Below are positions 24,101 to 37,200 of a stretch of DNA of 64,000 bases, in pieces. Each line of letters opens with the position of its first letter. Position 1 is the stretch's first letter. The stretch is from assembly GCA_935421135.1 (NCBI GenBank), contig OW285196.1, forward strand, positions 3,825,001 to 3,889,000, given 5' to 3'. The DNA comes from Bugulina stolonifera. Its lineage: Eukaryota; Bryozoa; Gymnolaemata; Cheilostomatida; Bugulidae. The translations under genes were made by a program, and so were the position numbers. The notes beneath the pieces were generated by a model that saw nothing but the letters and a program-made list of their open reading frames with translations, did not search any database and had not been told where the DNA came from.

Positions 24101-26805
24101 TTATGGTGGTAGAAATAGTCTGAAATTCAGTAGGTTGCCATTATTTAACCAAAATTATGATAGTGTCCATCTGTATGGTAACTCGTCTGCTTACTATCCA
24201 ATGATAGGCTGATGTTATCCCTTCTATCTGATTAAATGAGTCTATTGTTGGCAGATGGAATGTGCTAGAAGTGACCTACAATGTATATATCGGCTGACCA
24301 TGCGTCGTATTTGCATGTAAATCTACACGTTGCTGTGTCTACATACAATGTACAAACGCACATTGTATATAATTGCTCGCTACTCTATCATATCTAACCA
24401 AGAGCTACAATCTTGTTTTCTAGAAACCTAGCTGTAGCACAACAGCTAGGTTTCTCAGTTAATAGGCAGTTTATTCAGTGGCTGCCTTACTTTGCACTTA
24501 TTTTATCTCAAATTATAATTATGACAATTACATGTATAATAGAATTCTTGAAAACAGGTTTCCTGTTTAAATTGTATTTAGAGGCAACCAATATTGGTAA
24601 AGGGTAATTGCATATTAATTTATGAAAAAGACATGTTCGACTAACTACAATGCACATGTACATGCACGTGTACATGTACATGTACAATGTACAACAGTGA
24701 CTATTAAACTATGATAGTGACAATGCAGAATATTTTCCAGCAGTTTGTGCACAATATTTTCTAGTTAAAACATAGTTGGATATAATGTTTTTTCTTGCAA
24801 GGTATTTATTATTTCTGGAGAGCCAAAAACTTAGTTTCACATCTGCACAAATGACCCATACCTCACTAGAGTTTGATAGGATGACTTATAACATTGTCAT
24901 TGTTTTGGTATTGCTATATACATTGGTTCTAAGAACGACAATATCATAATTTCTAGTTTTCAGTCTTCAAAAAAATGTAATATTTCATGATCATCTGTAG
25001 TCTCTCTATGCGGCTGAGGCAATTGACAGTGGGTAACAAGATATGCATGTATATTGATAGATACATAACGCCATGTGTTTTAATGGACGTACATGGACAT
25101 GTACATGTACATGTATATGTAATGGGTAATACAGTACAGTACGTTTTCCTACCTGAAATATTCTGCTGACGCTGGCTAATGTCAACTTTATAGCTAGTGC
25201 ATTTTCTCCACCCTTATTCCCAAATTTCTAAAATGTTGGTAGACACACCAAAACCGGTAAAATGTGTGTGTCACCAGGTCAGGTAATTATTTTTTTTATC
25301 TATATGTTTTACAGAACGGGATAGCTTAAGGATTCCATCACAACTCAAAGAAGAAGAGGAAGAAGAACACAGCAGTGACAAGTAACAACCTTAGTCTCTA
25401 TTTATCATTTACAGTATACATGCTTTTGCATATACTACAGTGGAACTTGCTTTATTCAAACCTCACATAATTTTGAAGAGGTAAACATTTCTTTTCCCTA
25501 AATTTGGGCAGAGAAAGAAGAAAAAGCAGCACAGAAGTATTGTAGGATGCCTTTCCTAACACCACCATTGACCTTTTAGAGGGATCGAACCTGAATCCCC
25601 TTACCACTAGGCCATGAGAACTTGATATACATTTGTGTTTGAACAGTACATTACTTGTATGGTAAATTAATTGAAAAAAATTTTTAATCTTCAAAATTTA
25701 AATTGCTGATGTATTTAATCTATTTTTGGTATCAATTAAAACTTTTCACAAAACTAATGTAGTTTACTGTGTCATGTTTTGTTTCAGGACAGACAAAGGC
25801 AAACACCCATCAACTAATTTGTCAGTAGGAAGTGCACTTTTTACCAAGCAAAACAAAATTTTACCACACAACACTGTATCAAAGTCACCCTCATTTGGGA
25901 AGACTGCAAGCGCAGTCCTCTCGATTGACCTCATTGAAAAAACCAGCTCAAGTGTAAATTCTATAGTTAAATCAAAACAAAGAATCAGAAAGAAGAAATC
26001 AAAGCTACGACAACAAAACATTAACAATTCATCTGTGGAAAGATTGAAGATGTCAGGCGAACAGTCGGTTGACAAGGAAAGCAAGTGTTCAAATTTCAGG
26101 AAAAAAGTAACTCCAACCAAGGTAGCTACCCAAATGACAATGGAAGCACTGTCCTGCTGGCTTGATAACTTACCTGGCTCAACAGAGAACAAAGTGTCAG
26201 ATTTTCAATCCAAGAAATCGTCTCCAGCAGATTCAACATCAGAGAGTTCTTCAGCAAGAGAGTTGGTTAAGACCTCTCAGCAGATTTCTCTAAAAGATCT
26301 AGACTATTGCCAAAGCTCATTGCCAGCTTGGACAGTAGCTCATGGAAATACATGCAATTCTGCTGTTGAAAAATTCATAAAGCCATCACCTGACGATCCG
26401 AATTTTAACGTTAAAGTTGCTAAAAAATTAAGGAGGCAGTTCAAACTGGAAAATATGCAAAAACAAATTAGAGTAATACGGATGCTACTGGTTATATTTT
26501 TGATCATTGTCACATGTTGGATACCAATAGCTCTCAACTTTGTCCTTGACCCTTATGGACTAGTTGATTCCATTTACTACGTTCTCTTTACGGTTCTAGC
26601 CTGGACAAATTCGTGCGTCAATGTGTTCATCTACGCTGGTTTTAACCCCCAGTTCCGCAGTGCCTACTGGAGTCTTCTGCAAGGAAGAAAGTCTCTAACT
26701 ACACTAACAATATCCAGCAAGCAGCAGCTCTCCTCAGAGATGAGCAAGATCATCATGGAATATTATCAGAGAAAAAGGGACCTGGAGTACCACCAAAACG
26801 CTTAA
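21180..26805 (+). CDS. Class A (rhodopsin-like) GPCR with very long third intracellular loop
   Basis: Eight coding exons splice in frame to about 700 aa: 21180-21310, 22151-22333, 22537-22712, 22966-23138, 23293-23524, 24007-24129, 25315-25381, 25788-26805 (stop). TM1 carries the GN motif (VSGNTMTVL), TM2 NLAIAD, and TM3 ends in NRYIFICKP where most receptors have D/ERY. TM4 is in exon 3 and TM5 in exon 4. TM6 has CWIP and TM7 NSCVNVFIYAGFNPQFR, where NVFIY replaces NPxxY. Cysteines in the first and second extracellular loops (SYCNYT, FHTCFF) can form the usual disulfide. NRY and a changed NPxxY are also seen in melatonin-type receptors, but the ligand is unknown. About 400 Ser/Lys-rich residues (exons 4-8) separate TM5 and TM6. 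A splice acceptor just upstream (21173) suggests a 5' non-coding or extra exon. AATAAA occurs at 26942. Confidence 0.85.
21888..22130. repeat. 28-bp minisatellite abutting a GPCR splice acceptor
   Basis: About eight copies of a 28-bp unit (TTTAATCTACATGTATGTCT plus TCTATTCC). One copy is expanded to 35 bp by an extra ACATGTACATTG-like insertion. The array ends about 20 bp before the acceptor at 22150, so it forms part of the pyrimidine-rich tract of that intron. Confidence 0.95.
25460..25626 (-). mobile_element. tRNA-derived SINE (family S1)
   Basis: On the minus strand it begins with a tRNA-like head: TGGCCTAGTGGTAAGGGG as A box and GGTTCGATCCCT as B box. A body AAAAGGTCAATGGTGGTGTT follows, shared with the copy at 39700-39862. 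It lies in the last GPCR intron. Confidence 0.75.
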
Positions 26806-27537
26806 AGAACAGGTCAAGGTCAAGATGCTACAGCCGCTCATCATCAATATTGATAGAATTATGAAAGGTTTCTTAGCAAGCTAAATGTAAATGTAGTTAT
26901 GAACTTCATCTGTGAAGCAACTGAATAATCATTGGCGCTTGAATAAAAGTGTGTAGTTGTAAAGTATTGACCACCATTAGTGTTGTACTGCATTGCGCAA
27001 CTACAATGTATAAATTCTCTGTAGTCTAAGCTCCATTTTATAAAGATTAATGGCTATAACGTAAAGTTACCGTCTCATTCTCTTTGGTGTTTTGGACTTG
27101 ATACAGTGTGATGTGTAATATGGCTTATTATACATGAAAAAAAGCTGGTACACAGTGAGGTCATGGGCACCCAGAAACTATTTCTCACAAGTAGAAGTTC
27201 AGGTCTTCAGGTTGTGATAACTCCTAGTTATGCAATGCAAACTATTGCTTATATATGGAAGCCCGGAGCGCATTGACAGTTGGTAGTTGTTGGTTGGCAG
27301 TTACAGTCCTAGAATTATCTTCTCCCTATGGTTACAGCCCAAGAGTTATCTTCTTCTGCCTATTATTATTGTTATAGAGTTGTCATCCCTATGATTATAG
27401 CAGATGACAGATTTTTCCAGTTGTCGGTTGTTGATTCAAAGCGATATAGTACTGTCTGGCCAACAATGTCATGAAGTATGTGCATGTCAATCCAAATTAA
27501 CATAAGCCTACATGTAGTTTGCATAAACTGGGAGTAA

Positions 27538-28278
27538 TGTAATGTTTTAGTGTTTATTTACATGTGGGTGCCGAGGGCACGAGCATGGGAAGGGCTTGGA
27601 AGTTGGTAGAGGATGACCAAGTGACCTTCCACACATCACATAAAAGAGTGAACAGTTATTAGGTGCTCTTGTTATTATATATCTGGACGTAGGCCGATGC
27701 TGAGACTCATTAAAGAGTCCAGGGTCGACGTAGGTCTGTAGACTTTATACTCCAGAGGAGTGTAGTGAAAGATCTGGCATTCTAGGAGCTTAACCCCGAC
27801 GCTAGATTCATATAGAATCCGGGATTGACCTAAGCCATAGAAGTGGTGTAGAGATATGCTTAAACAAGGATGGGGATGAACTCGAGCCGTATGGATCTAT
27901 GGATCCGCTGGTGGAGTTACTCGCCTACAAGAGTAAGCCTCTAGGTTTGAGTTAGGAGATGTTGCTTTATTAGAGTGCAATCAAAAACTGATTTCATACA
28001 TAAAAGGTTTGTGCTACCTTATATACTAAATATACTTCCGGTAAAAAGAGGCCGATAAGGTATCGGCCGGCCGATAAGGTATCGGGTCCGGAACTGATGC
28101 AACAACATGGATGGTTCCGATAAGTGGTTGATTATGATAGAGTGTAAGCATGCATGTATAATAATTGTACAGGGTAAGACAATAATGCATGAATGGATAA
28201 TATGGATAAGTAGTGTCAATGTCACTGTCAGTGTGGCTAGCCCAGGGAGGCCATTACCACAGAGGCTGTTTCACCACA
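27538..28278 (-). mobile_element. Solo LTR, family II, copy A (741 bp)
   Basis: TGTAATGTTTT...TTTCACCACA with a GTAA duplication (27534-27537 and 28279-28282). Blocks such as GACGTAGGCCGATGC.GAGACT and GAACTCGAGCCGTA match copy C at 46419-47468. On the minus (sense) strand there is a TATA-like TAGTATATAAGG followed by AATAAAGCAAC, the expected promoter and poly(A) arrangement. It is shorter than copies B and C because of internal deletions. Confidence 0.87.
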
Positions 28279-28486
28279 GTAAACCCCCATACAAATGGTG
28301 CAGGTACATGTACAAGTGTACATGTATTACAACCTGTTCTCTTGAATATTATCTAAATGATTGAAGACAGTAAAACACAGTAGAGTCTACACACACAATC
28401 GAATCACTTAAAGTTGAGCTACATGATTGAACTCTAGATGCATGGATGAGTTTGCTCAAAAACTTCTTCCACAACATCTTAAAAAT

Positions 28487-28582
28487 ATTATGTAATACAT
28501 TATGTAATACATTATGTAATACATTATGTAATACATTATGTAATACATTATGTAATATATTATGTAATACATTATGTAATTA
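28487..28582. repeat. 12-bp ATTATGTAATAC tandem repeat
   Basis: About eight nearly perfect copies of a 12-bp unit that is itself close to palindromic. No coding potential. Confidence 0.95.
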
Positions 28583-29480
28583 GCAGGAGTTCTAAGGTAA
28601 CTCTATGTCATTTCTTATTCTTGCTCATCTGCCACTTTGTAATTATAGTATGTATGTAATGACTCCACTTACACTGACACTGTCCATGCTATTCATGCTA
28701 TTATCTTTATTGCCTTGTCCATTTTGCAACCCTGTGGACCAAGGTTTTAAATTCGGTGTCATAATCATGTAGCATGTGATTATTACTAAATGGCAGCATA
28801 TTATTGTGCAATACACTGCAGAGGATTTAGTTTATATGCCCTTATGATGTGTTCTACAGGTTGTGATTGGTGAAATACAAACAGGTTATTAGTGTTCATC
28901 TAGTATTGATCCCAGTTTGATTATTGAAACAACTTCGAGTTTCTGCCACATGAGTATATTTTATTAGTCTGACAGCACATATTGCACAGGAATAAACTGT
29001 TAGGCTATACAAAAGAGCCATTTTTCTGTTTAATAAATTAAGCATTGCCTACGGATTCAGCATTGCTGTCTGCAATCCAAGAGTAACAAGTTAGTTTAGG
29101 TGAGCTTAGCAGTTGCTATCATGTGGAGCTGGAGGTTAGAGCACTGCAACCGTATTGATAATTCACAGGAGTTGTCCTCACTTATGTAAATTTTGTAGCT
29201 TTTATAGCTTCTGTGGCTTCTGTAGCTTTTGTAGCCTTAATAGCTGTGTATCTTTGTACATGTAGCTAAGTAGATGCATGCATCTGCATGTTAGGAGGTT
29301 TGGCCATTTTTTATATAGTGATGTATTGTTAGTATCTACATGTATTTACACGTATCTACGCGCACCTACACATATCTAGACATATCCACATGTACACATA
29401 GCTACATGTAGATACACATGTCTACATATAGATACACATGATACACAGATGTACAGATACACATGTATTTTAGGGGATTT
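28583..29480. other. Gene-free AT-rich stretch
   Basis: No ORF or element recognised. Around 29335-29465 there is a run of loosely repeated CTACATGTA / GATACACATG words on both strands. Confidence 0.4.
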
Positions 29481-29506
29481 GGCCACTTTTTTATGATATA
29501 TATATT

Positions 29507-30018
29507 ATGATCGCTAAAGACAGCTTCACCAAGTTACGGCCAATTATGTCTAACAGAGCTATCCGAACATCACTAACAAAGTTTAGAGTACTAAAAACCT
29601 ATGTGTGGTCAATACTTTTGTATGGCAGTGAAAATTGGACACTTAATAAAGAAATGGAGAGACGACTCAGCGACAGAAATGTGGTTCATCAGAAGAATAT
29701 TGAGAATATCCTGGAAGGAGAAGAAAACAAATGAAGCAAAATGTTGAAAGTTCATTATTAAGAACAATAAACAGGAGGCAACTACAATTTATGGGTCATG
29801 TATATCGACAGAAAAGTCTAGAACATCTTACTCTAACAGGAAAAATCAAGGGTAAGCGTAGCAGAGGCAGACAAAGAATAAAATACATAGATAGTTTGAA
29901 TAATTGGATATCAGGAGGTAACATTAAGCAAGGAAACATAAATTTCGTGAGAAATGCTGATCTGAGGAGTGATTGGCAAGACATGATCACCAATGTCTGT
30001 TCCAGACCTGGTACCTAA
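29507..30018 (+). pseudogene. 5'-truncated non-LTR (LINE) reverse transcriptase tail
   Basis: Two overlapping reading frames (29507-29734 and 29731-30018) together match the C-terminal end of a LINE reverse transcriptase: YVWSILLYGSENWTLNKEME, then RRQLQFMGHVYRQ, KIKGKRSRGRQRIKYIDSLN and a terminal NVCSRPGT. The frame breaks at about 29730, and the catalytic part of the reverse transcriptase is absent. This is a dead 5'-truncated copy, typical of LINE insertion. Confidence 0.85.
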
Positions 30019-30701
30019 CGAAGAAGTATGATGTGTATTGCTCAGAAATAAATTCCTTGGTTAAAAACACACCATTATGTACATGTATTTATTATATGGA
30101 GTGGATATGGAGTGGATTACTCTTCGTGTAATTTAGTTTAAGTATAAAAAAATATTTATTTGAACATTCACAGAATTGAGGAGTTATTTTACCTTTTGGT
30201 AACTTAACATTGAAAAGAAGACAACTTCAGTTCAAAAATCCGTGACGACCCAAAGGACAGGCAACATACATGTAATAATAATATAATATTGTATTGTTGC
30301 CATTCCCGCTCGTATTGCAGAGTTATCTTCTCTATGGACGAGCATATGGAATGCTTTTTCTAAACACTGACGTGTTAAGGTACACAAATGTCCCAACCGG
30401 TCGAAAAAACAGCCCTTCAGCATTGGAGCTCAATTTGGATTTTCCTAGTATATCGAAGTTCAAGAAATCTGCCTATTAGTAATAATAAATAATAGAAGTT
30501 TCGTTTTAATTCATAGGGCAAAATTGGAAATGGCTCTTGTGTCAATTGGCAAAATCTAGAGTATGAGATATTGCTATTAAGCTGTATTTCAGCGTTATTA
30601 ACAGCTCTACTGTAGATTTTTATGGGTCGAAGTACCGTACAAATCTAAGGAGTCCTTGTTATTGTAAAATAGTTGCGATTTATTATTAGTATAAATTTAA
30701 T

Positions 30702-30790
30702 TTCATTAAATTTAAATTAATCTACTAACTAAACTATACAATACTAAGTATTGTATAGTTTAGTTAGTAGATTAATTTAAATTTAATGAA
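30702..30790. repeat. 89-bp palindrome with perfect 44-bp arms
   Basis: The 44 bases at 30702-30745 are exactly reverse-complemented at 30747-30790, with a single base (30746) between them. Similarity continues imperfectly outward for about 10 bp on each side. It would extrude as a near-loopless hairpin. No gene is associated. Confidence 0.95.
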
Positions 30791-31649
30791 TTTAAATTTG
30801 CTTGGTAATATTTAGTATGTATTAATTATAATCTATGATATTATCATTATGCATGGACACAATAAATAATTATTATAAGTGTTTCGCAAGGATTTTAATT
30901 TGTCATTTCAGCAGTCAGCGACTCGATTTCTCATCTGTGGAAATACCTAGTCCACTGATGGGCGGTTTTGATTTACATTTGCATTCAGTTCTTTGCTTTC
31001 TTTTCAAAAATAAAACTGAATGATTTGATACCGAAGTTGTCTTTTACCCCTCAGTTTAATTCATTTTTTAAATTTTAGAAAAAGGGAATCAAAACGAAAA
31101 TCTCATACTCAATTTTGGGAGTTGCCACACTTCTAACATTTTGCTTGTCCTATATTATATTATTACTACTAAAACTGGTCATGCCTGAGCGCTTATATGC
31201 TCTCATTGCTTGTAAAGCTAATAATGTACTGACAATGCACCAAACCCAGTTTCTACTCAACCGGAGGAAACTAATTGTTCCATGGCTAAACGGCAACTTT
31301 TGAAAATGCGTTTCATACTGTTGTCCTGTACATGTGATGCATTGCTTGTTGCCGATCTGCAGTGTTGCAGCTTTGCGTGTAGTAGCCTAAACAGTGCAGG
31401 GCCTGTTAACCAAGAAGCTGTCATGTTAAAACTTGTATTCTCTCAATTATATATTCTCAGTGGAAGCAAATAACAATTCACGCATACATGCGCATACAAA
31501 TACGATGTATGGTATTACATGTATGCGAGAATTAGGCATCCAAGCTATTATACAAAATGAAAGAATCACGCAATTCAAATTCAAGCCTATTTCAAGCAAA
31601 TCATGGTGTTCTTTGGAGTTTGAATTAGCCGAATTCTGCTGTACTAGTT

Positions 31650-32110
31650 ATTTATAGTGATATGTAAGTATAAGTAGTAAAACTGAGTAATGCTACAACA
31701 AATCATCACTGAATAACAACGATGAATTCATATAAAACTGTATGCCAAAGATGGTGTTGGGTTATAAAGAGATTGAAAGAGGCACAAGATGAATTCAAAT
31801 GTAAGCGACACCAACCATTTCCAAAAATGGCGGCCATTTTCATTTAGTATAATAAATTGTAGTTATTATTTAATGCTAATTATATACAATAATATGTAAG
31901 TATAACGACTACAATTAACTAAAACTACAGCAAACTCATCACTAGGTGACAATGATGGCTGCAGCTAAGCCTGTACGGCAGGGATAACATCGAATTATAA
32001 AAATTACGAAAGGCACAACATGAATTCTCACGTTCGTAACACCAGCCATTAGGCTACCGTTAGTGGGCGCGCTAAAAGGCCAGACGTGGTTTGAATTTGA
32101 AAACTGAATC
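31650..32110. repeat. Diverged tandem duplication (~230-bp unit)
   Basis: Words such as ATATGTAAGTATAA, CATCACT...AAC.ATGA, AAAGGCACAA.ATGAATTC and ACCAACCATT/ACCAGCCATT occur in the same order at about 31660-31830 and about 31890-32055. The ORF at 31942-32124 has no known feature. Confidence 0.55.
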
Positions 32111-32460
32111 ATAACAGGACACAACTGATCAACTGGTTCAATGTGCTCCTACGATAAAATTATTTCTGTGTGCATAAGACCGAGACTCACTCAAGTTGCG
32201 CCTGGTTACACTAGTTGCTTTGGTCACTCACTTCCTCTGCAGACCTACATGTAGGGTGGGAAACTTCTAGGTAATCCTTTAAGTTTCTATCAAATGGATA
32301 TGACTAGCTGTATGGTTATTCACACTCGAACTATACAAAAAGAAATGCCGTGCTTTTATGCAAAATCTGACTACCCTTAGTCTGAGGGATGATGGGCAAT
32401 CTGCCTATAATTAATGCCCAATCTGTCAATCCAACTCAGAAATTCTCATACCCAATATAT

Positions 32461-32735
32461 CGGTGTTGGTGGCCGAGTGGTCTAGCGCTAGTCACTCTGG
32501 TCTTGCTGCAAAGACGCAAGTTATCTGCAAGGACGTGGGTTCGAGTCTCACCAATGACCTGGAGGTTTTCGTCCCGAAGAAGGTTTTCGCTCTGTGCCAT
32601 ATCGAACTAATAATAATATCCAGCTCTAGGAGCCGTGGTGGTCCCTCCACTAGCTCTGCTATTGGGCAGCCACGTTATAGAATTGTTTGGCGTCACGGAT
32701 ATTATTATTATTATTATTGTTATTATCATCGGGAG
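32461..32735 (+). mobile_element. tRNA-Leu-like SINE (family S2) with ATT tail
   Basis: The first ~90 bases fold like a class II tRNA. GTTGGTG pairs with CACCAAT, the A box is TGGCCGAGTGGTCTA and the B box GGTTCGAGTCT. An unrelated ~150-bp body follows, ending in an ATTATTATT tail. The tail and body indicate a SINE rather than a tRNA gene. The intact A and B boxes could still support RNA polymerase III transcription. Confidence 0.8.
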
Positions 32736-34214
32736 GCATAACTATAACTTTGGAATGCACCCGAGGATGGCCAAAGTAAAGCGTTGGTGCATAAATGTTG
32801 GGCCGAGGTAAAACATTTGCAACATTTAGTACAAATATAATACAATTAATACAAAATCGGCTCTCGGCCCTTAGTAGTTAGGCCTACATAAAATAGACTT
32901 TATATTATGAATCAGTTACAGCAAGCACATGCGACTTGATTATCAGCCTTGTTATGCAGTTATATATAGAGATTATACCTAGTTTATCACATTGTCACAG
33001 TGTCAAATAACCTACCTTAGTAAAATCATACCTCCCTACCGGGAACTGTCATTTCTTGGTCAAGGTCGTAATGTAGCACTCGGTAAGTGCTAATCCTAGT
33101 CTTATACCATTTGACGTATCATAATGACTACTGACTCACACTGAGAACTCAACTACTTGCAAAGTGGTTAAAGAGGAGGAAAATCCAAAATTGGCCAAAG
33201 CCAACCAAAAAGCCAAATCGCTTGTTGGATAGTGCTTAATGTTCCGTGAGCTATCCAAAAAGGCCTGCCAGTATCAGAGCAGATAATAGCCTAAACTTTA
33301 ATGTTATGCAAGAGTCAATCCATAAGTTTAGCAATCTGCTTGTTGGGCCATACTTGGAATAAAGGAAATTAGAGTAAGCTTTTCCTCTTGTTTTCTCATT
33401 ATGAAAAAGCTGAAAGCTGGAGCCCGGCTGTTTGAAGTGAGTCAGCTGCCTGGCCTGGGTGTATTTGTGGATACCACCCTGCTATAAACAACGATCAGAT
33501 CTGTAATAACTATTTTTGACTGAGAGGTGAAAAGCCCTGCAAAGACTAATACTAAAAATAATTTATGATGTTCTCTATCAAATTCAAACAAATATACAGG
33601 ATTATGGGCTGTGTACACTGTCTTTCGGACTATAACACTGGCAGTAAATTTGTGATTATTGTGCTTGAAGTTCAATTTTGAGACTCGACACCAACAGAAC
33701 TATTTGTGTTTGGACAGATTTCTGGGGACATAAATACCCACCTTGCGCCCTGGTTGATGCGGCCTGGACAATGATGACAGTTTGTCTCTAGCCATTACAA
33801 GATGCAGCAAGAGATTGCTGGGAATAGATAGGCTGTAATCCGATAGAATTCTGTTTGAAAAACATGTGTGCATGTACATGTATAACTTGAATTCAGACCA
33901 TTATATGGAAATAAATATTTTGGCATGCTTTGCAAATGTGATATCTCTGTGCATGCTACATAAAGCGGCATGTACACGAATAAATAGTTTTCTATTTCCA
34001 ATGACTTCTGTTGCTATGGTGTCACCTTGTCCCTCCCATCTCTCTGCCATGTTGGTCCCACCGACTTCGATACTGACTTATAATATAGACTCTTAAAGTG
34101 GTCTGTCAGGCATTGCGTTGCCCACAGCCGAATATTACAATAATGTTCCATTATCTCAGCCATGTGCAATAATCCAGGTCATGGCGCATTGAGTTGAACT
34201 CAAGAGAATACACA
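32736..34214. other. Gene-free stretch leading to the first NEK gene
   Basis: No supported ORF. The last ~100 bp are presumably promoter and 5' UTR of the kinase gene. No TATA box is evident. Confidence 0.4.
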
Positions 34215-37200
34215 ATGGACAGATTTGAGTGTGTGAAGGAGCTTGGCAGTGGAACTTATGGAACTGCTGTGCTAGTCAAAGAAAAAGAAACCAATCATTA
34301 CTATGTTGTCAAAGTAGGTAGCCAATCACAAACAAGGAATTATGGTAAGTAGCAAATTGCAATCACAGTATAATGTACAAAGTGAGTAACCAATCACAAC
34401 ATTACGTATGAATTAAGTACCCAATTACAGAATCGTATACAAAGTAAGTACCCAATCACAGTATTACATAAATAACAAGTATTCAATCAACGTATTACAT
34501 ACAATCACAGGTACATAAAATTATTTATTCCAAAATAATATATAGCCAATCACAGTGAGTCTCATCAATCACAATTTGCTATAATATGACCAATCGTGAT
34601 GCTTGATAGCTGCCCATGTGACCAATTAGAGTTGTACACCATATTCTGTATACCAGACTATATTGTTTATGCAGATTGTTCCCTTTAAAAAACAAACTTC
34701 ACAATTCAAAGAGGACACTAGAAAGGAAGTGCGAATTCTCTCTTCTTTGAAACACAGGAATATCATCAGATGCTATGAGTCATTTGAAGGTTAGTGTTCA
34801 GATCCCGGCCTCAGTTAAAATAGATCAGCATTGTTACACATGACAAAAGAACGAATGGTATAATATTTCTGAGTTTTCAGCCTTACCAAAGAGGTACTAT
34901 TGTACCATCTGAATCAATTTTTCATGCTCGTTCAGAATTATATAGGCTTTGATGAATTTAACCTTTACTTACATGTATTTGTCTACTCGAGGTCAAAGTT
35001 ATCAATTTTGAACATCTTTTGGGTACTATTCGGGTATTGTTTGGTACAATTGCTAATTTTGATTTAGTGTAATCAAATAAGTGAAGATTGAATTCACCAA
35101 AATTTGTGGGATTTTGAATAAGCTGTTTCACACGTCATAATAAGTTTTCCTGTATAATTTTAGAGAATGGTGCTTTGCATATCGTCACGGAGTACTGCAA
35201 CGATGGTGACCTGGAGAAAAAGTGTAAAACAGGTTATAGAATGGATGAAAAACAGGTACATGCATTATATATAATAGTATAACACAGTAGGTATAGATAG
35301 TATATCCTGAAAGCAGATACTTTTTGCGAGTTTTAACTTTCGCGAATTTAGCGAGAGACAATCTCGCAAATAATTCCCATCGCTATCAAATTTTGCTTTC
35401 AAGATGATTTAAATAATCACTGATTTAAACAGACCATACATACAGCTACAGGGCCAAAAGCGTGAAGAAGTGGATGACTGAGAATGGGATCAGAACTCTC
35501 ACATGGCCTGCCCAATCATCTGATCTCAACCCGATTGAAAACCTGTGGCATCAAATGAGTTTGATGATAGCAAAGAATAAGCCCACAATAAAAAGAGCCT
35601 TAATTGAAAAGATTATAGAAGCTTATCACAGAACAGTCACTCCAAATCGACTGACAAATCTTGTCAACAGCATGCCACGGTGATGTGAGGCAGTCATCAA
35701 AAACAAAGGCTGGCCAACAAAATACTGACCACACATCTCCCTAAACCCTGAAGGCCCTTTTCAGGGCCACCATGCATTAATGCAAAGAGTCTGTTCAAAT
35801 ATTTTCATGTAGTATGCAAGTAATTGCATGTCGAGTGTGAAGCGGCTTTGATGGCTAGCATTGCAAAAGATAGCCATTTGAAGTTTTAGCAAACACACAA
35901 GAAAACCCATTGAATATATGGGAAAATAAATTTAAACTTAGAATCTACGCAAAATTTGGTTTAAATTGATATATTGTAAATGTTTGGACATTTGCCTATA
36001 CGACCTCAGCTAGCCTGATGGACCTTATAGAACCCTAAGTGCCTAGTAGTTGCCACAGCTCTACTTATCTAACTCTTGGTTTCTTGCACATAGCTGTCTT
36101 GTTACTCATACCTACATTGTTATGCATGTTCTAACCATACACTTATAATTACATATCATTTACTGCGCAATTATGTCCCTTTTATACCCATGTAAAGAGG
36201 CCCGACCTTTCAGAATTGCCCGATATTGATTTTGCATATGATCTAGATGATTTTAAGCATCTTTTGTTAAACCCGACCTATTTTGGGTCGGCCCTTGGGC
36301 TTCCGGCCGCGATATTGTTGCCCAATTTCTAGACGACACTACGTCGTCTTTTTACGACACTACGTCGGCCGTTTTACCGGAACTTCCTCCGGAAGTTCTT
36401 ATACTATATAAAGCACACTGTTTTTATGTTTGTTGTCTCAGTTCATGCTTGGATCTCAATAAAGACACATCTATACTTACATGTATATACAGAGACTTTC
36501 ACTTTGTAGATAGGTCATTCCAATTGTTAAGGTCTTCGAACTTGCAACCGGAACTGCCTACTAGGTCGGATCACTCTCTTTCTCAGTATAGTAAACAAGC
36601 ATTGACTCGGGACCATATGGGTCATCTTTGGTAGTTATCAGACTACTAGTACCTGTTGATCTTTCATGTAATGAGAAGACTTAGCACTACTCATAGGCTC
36701 TTCATTTTGGACACGGGAGTCGTCTTAGGACGACAGCACAAACCCCCAAAAGCCATTACAATATGATAGTCATGTGTTATGACAGAAAGAGTACAAGTAA
36801 TAAGCATTTAAATCTGAATGTGTAACTAAAAAGTAAGGCGGATACCTTATTTCGCACAGCACTGTATGTAAATGGGGTTTAAATCTGAGTAAACATACAG
36901 CTTAATTGAACTGGTTTCTAATGCTGAAATCTGCTTTAACAATAATTTTGGGATGTAAACATATTTCTTCGCTAAATATTTCTAACGCAAAATGCTCCAG
37001 GATTAGTAAACTCGCGAAACTTTCTTCCGCTAAAAATTTCTGCTTTTAGGGTAACACAAATAATATAATGGTTTTGTTTGTTTGTTTTGTCAGGTTTGGG
37101 ACTACTTTGTCCAAATATGTATTGCTCTCCAATACATTCACAAAAGGAAAGTTCTTCACAGAGACTTGAAGCCTGGCAATATTTTCCTGACAAAAAGAGG

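Larger units (their letters stand above)
35305..37051. mobile_element. Second TA-flanked MITE, split by later insertions
   Basis: The left part (35305-about 35452, starting TCCTGAAAGCAGAT) and the right part (36865-37051, ending CTGCTTTTAGGG then TA) match the two halves of the MITE at 16910-17433. A Tc1-like remnant, itself carrying a solo LTR, separates them. The whole stack lies in intron 3 of the NEK-Arb2 gene. Confidence 0.85.

Noticed and set aside
32461..32555. A functional tRNA-Leu gene
   Set aside because: The head folds like a tRNA, but a SINE body and ATT tail follow and the anticodon region is not clean.
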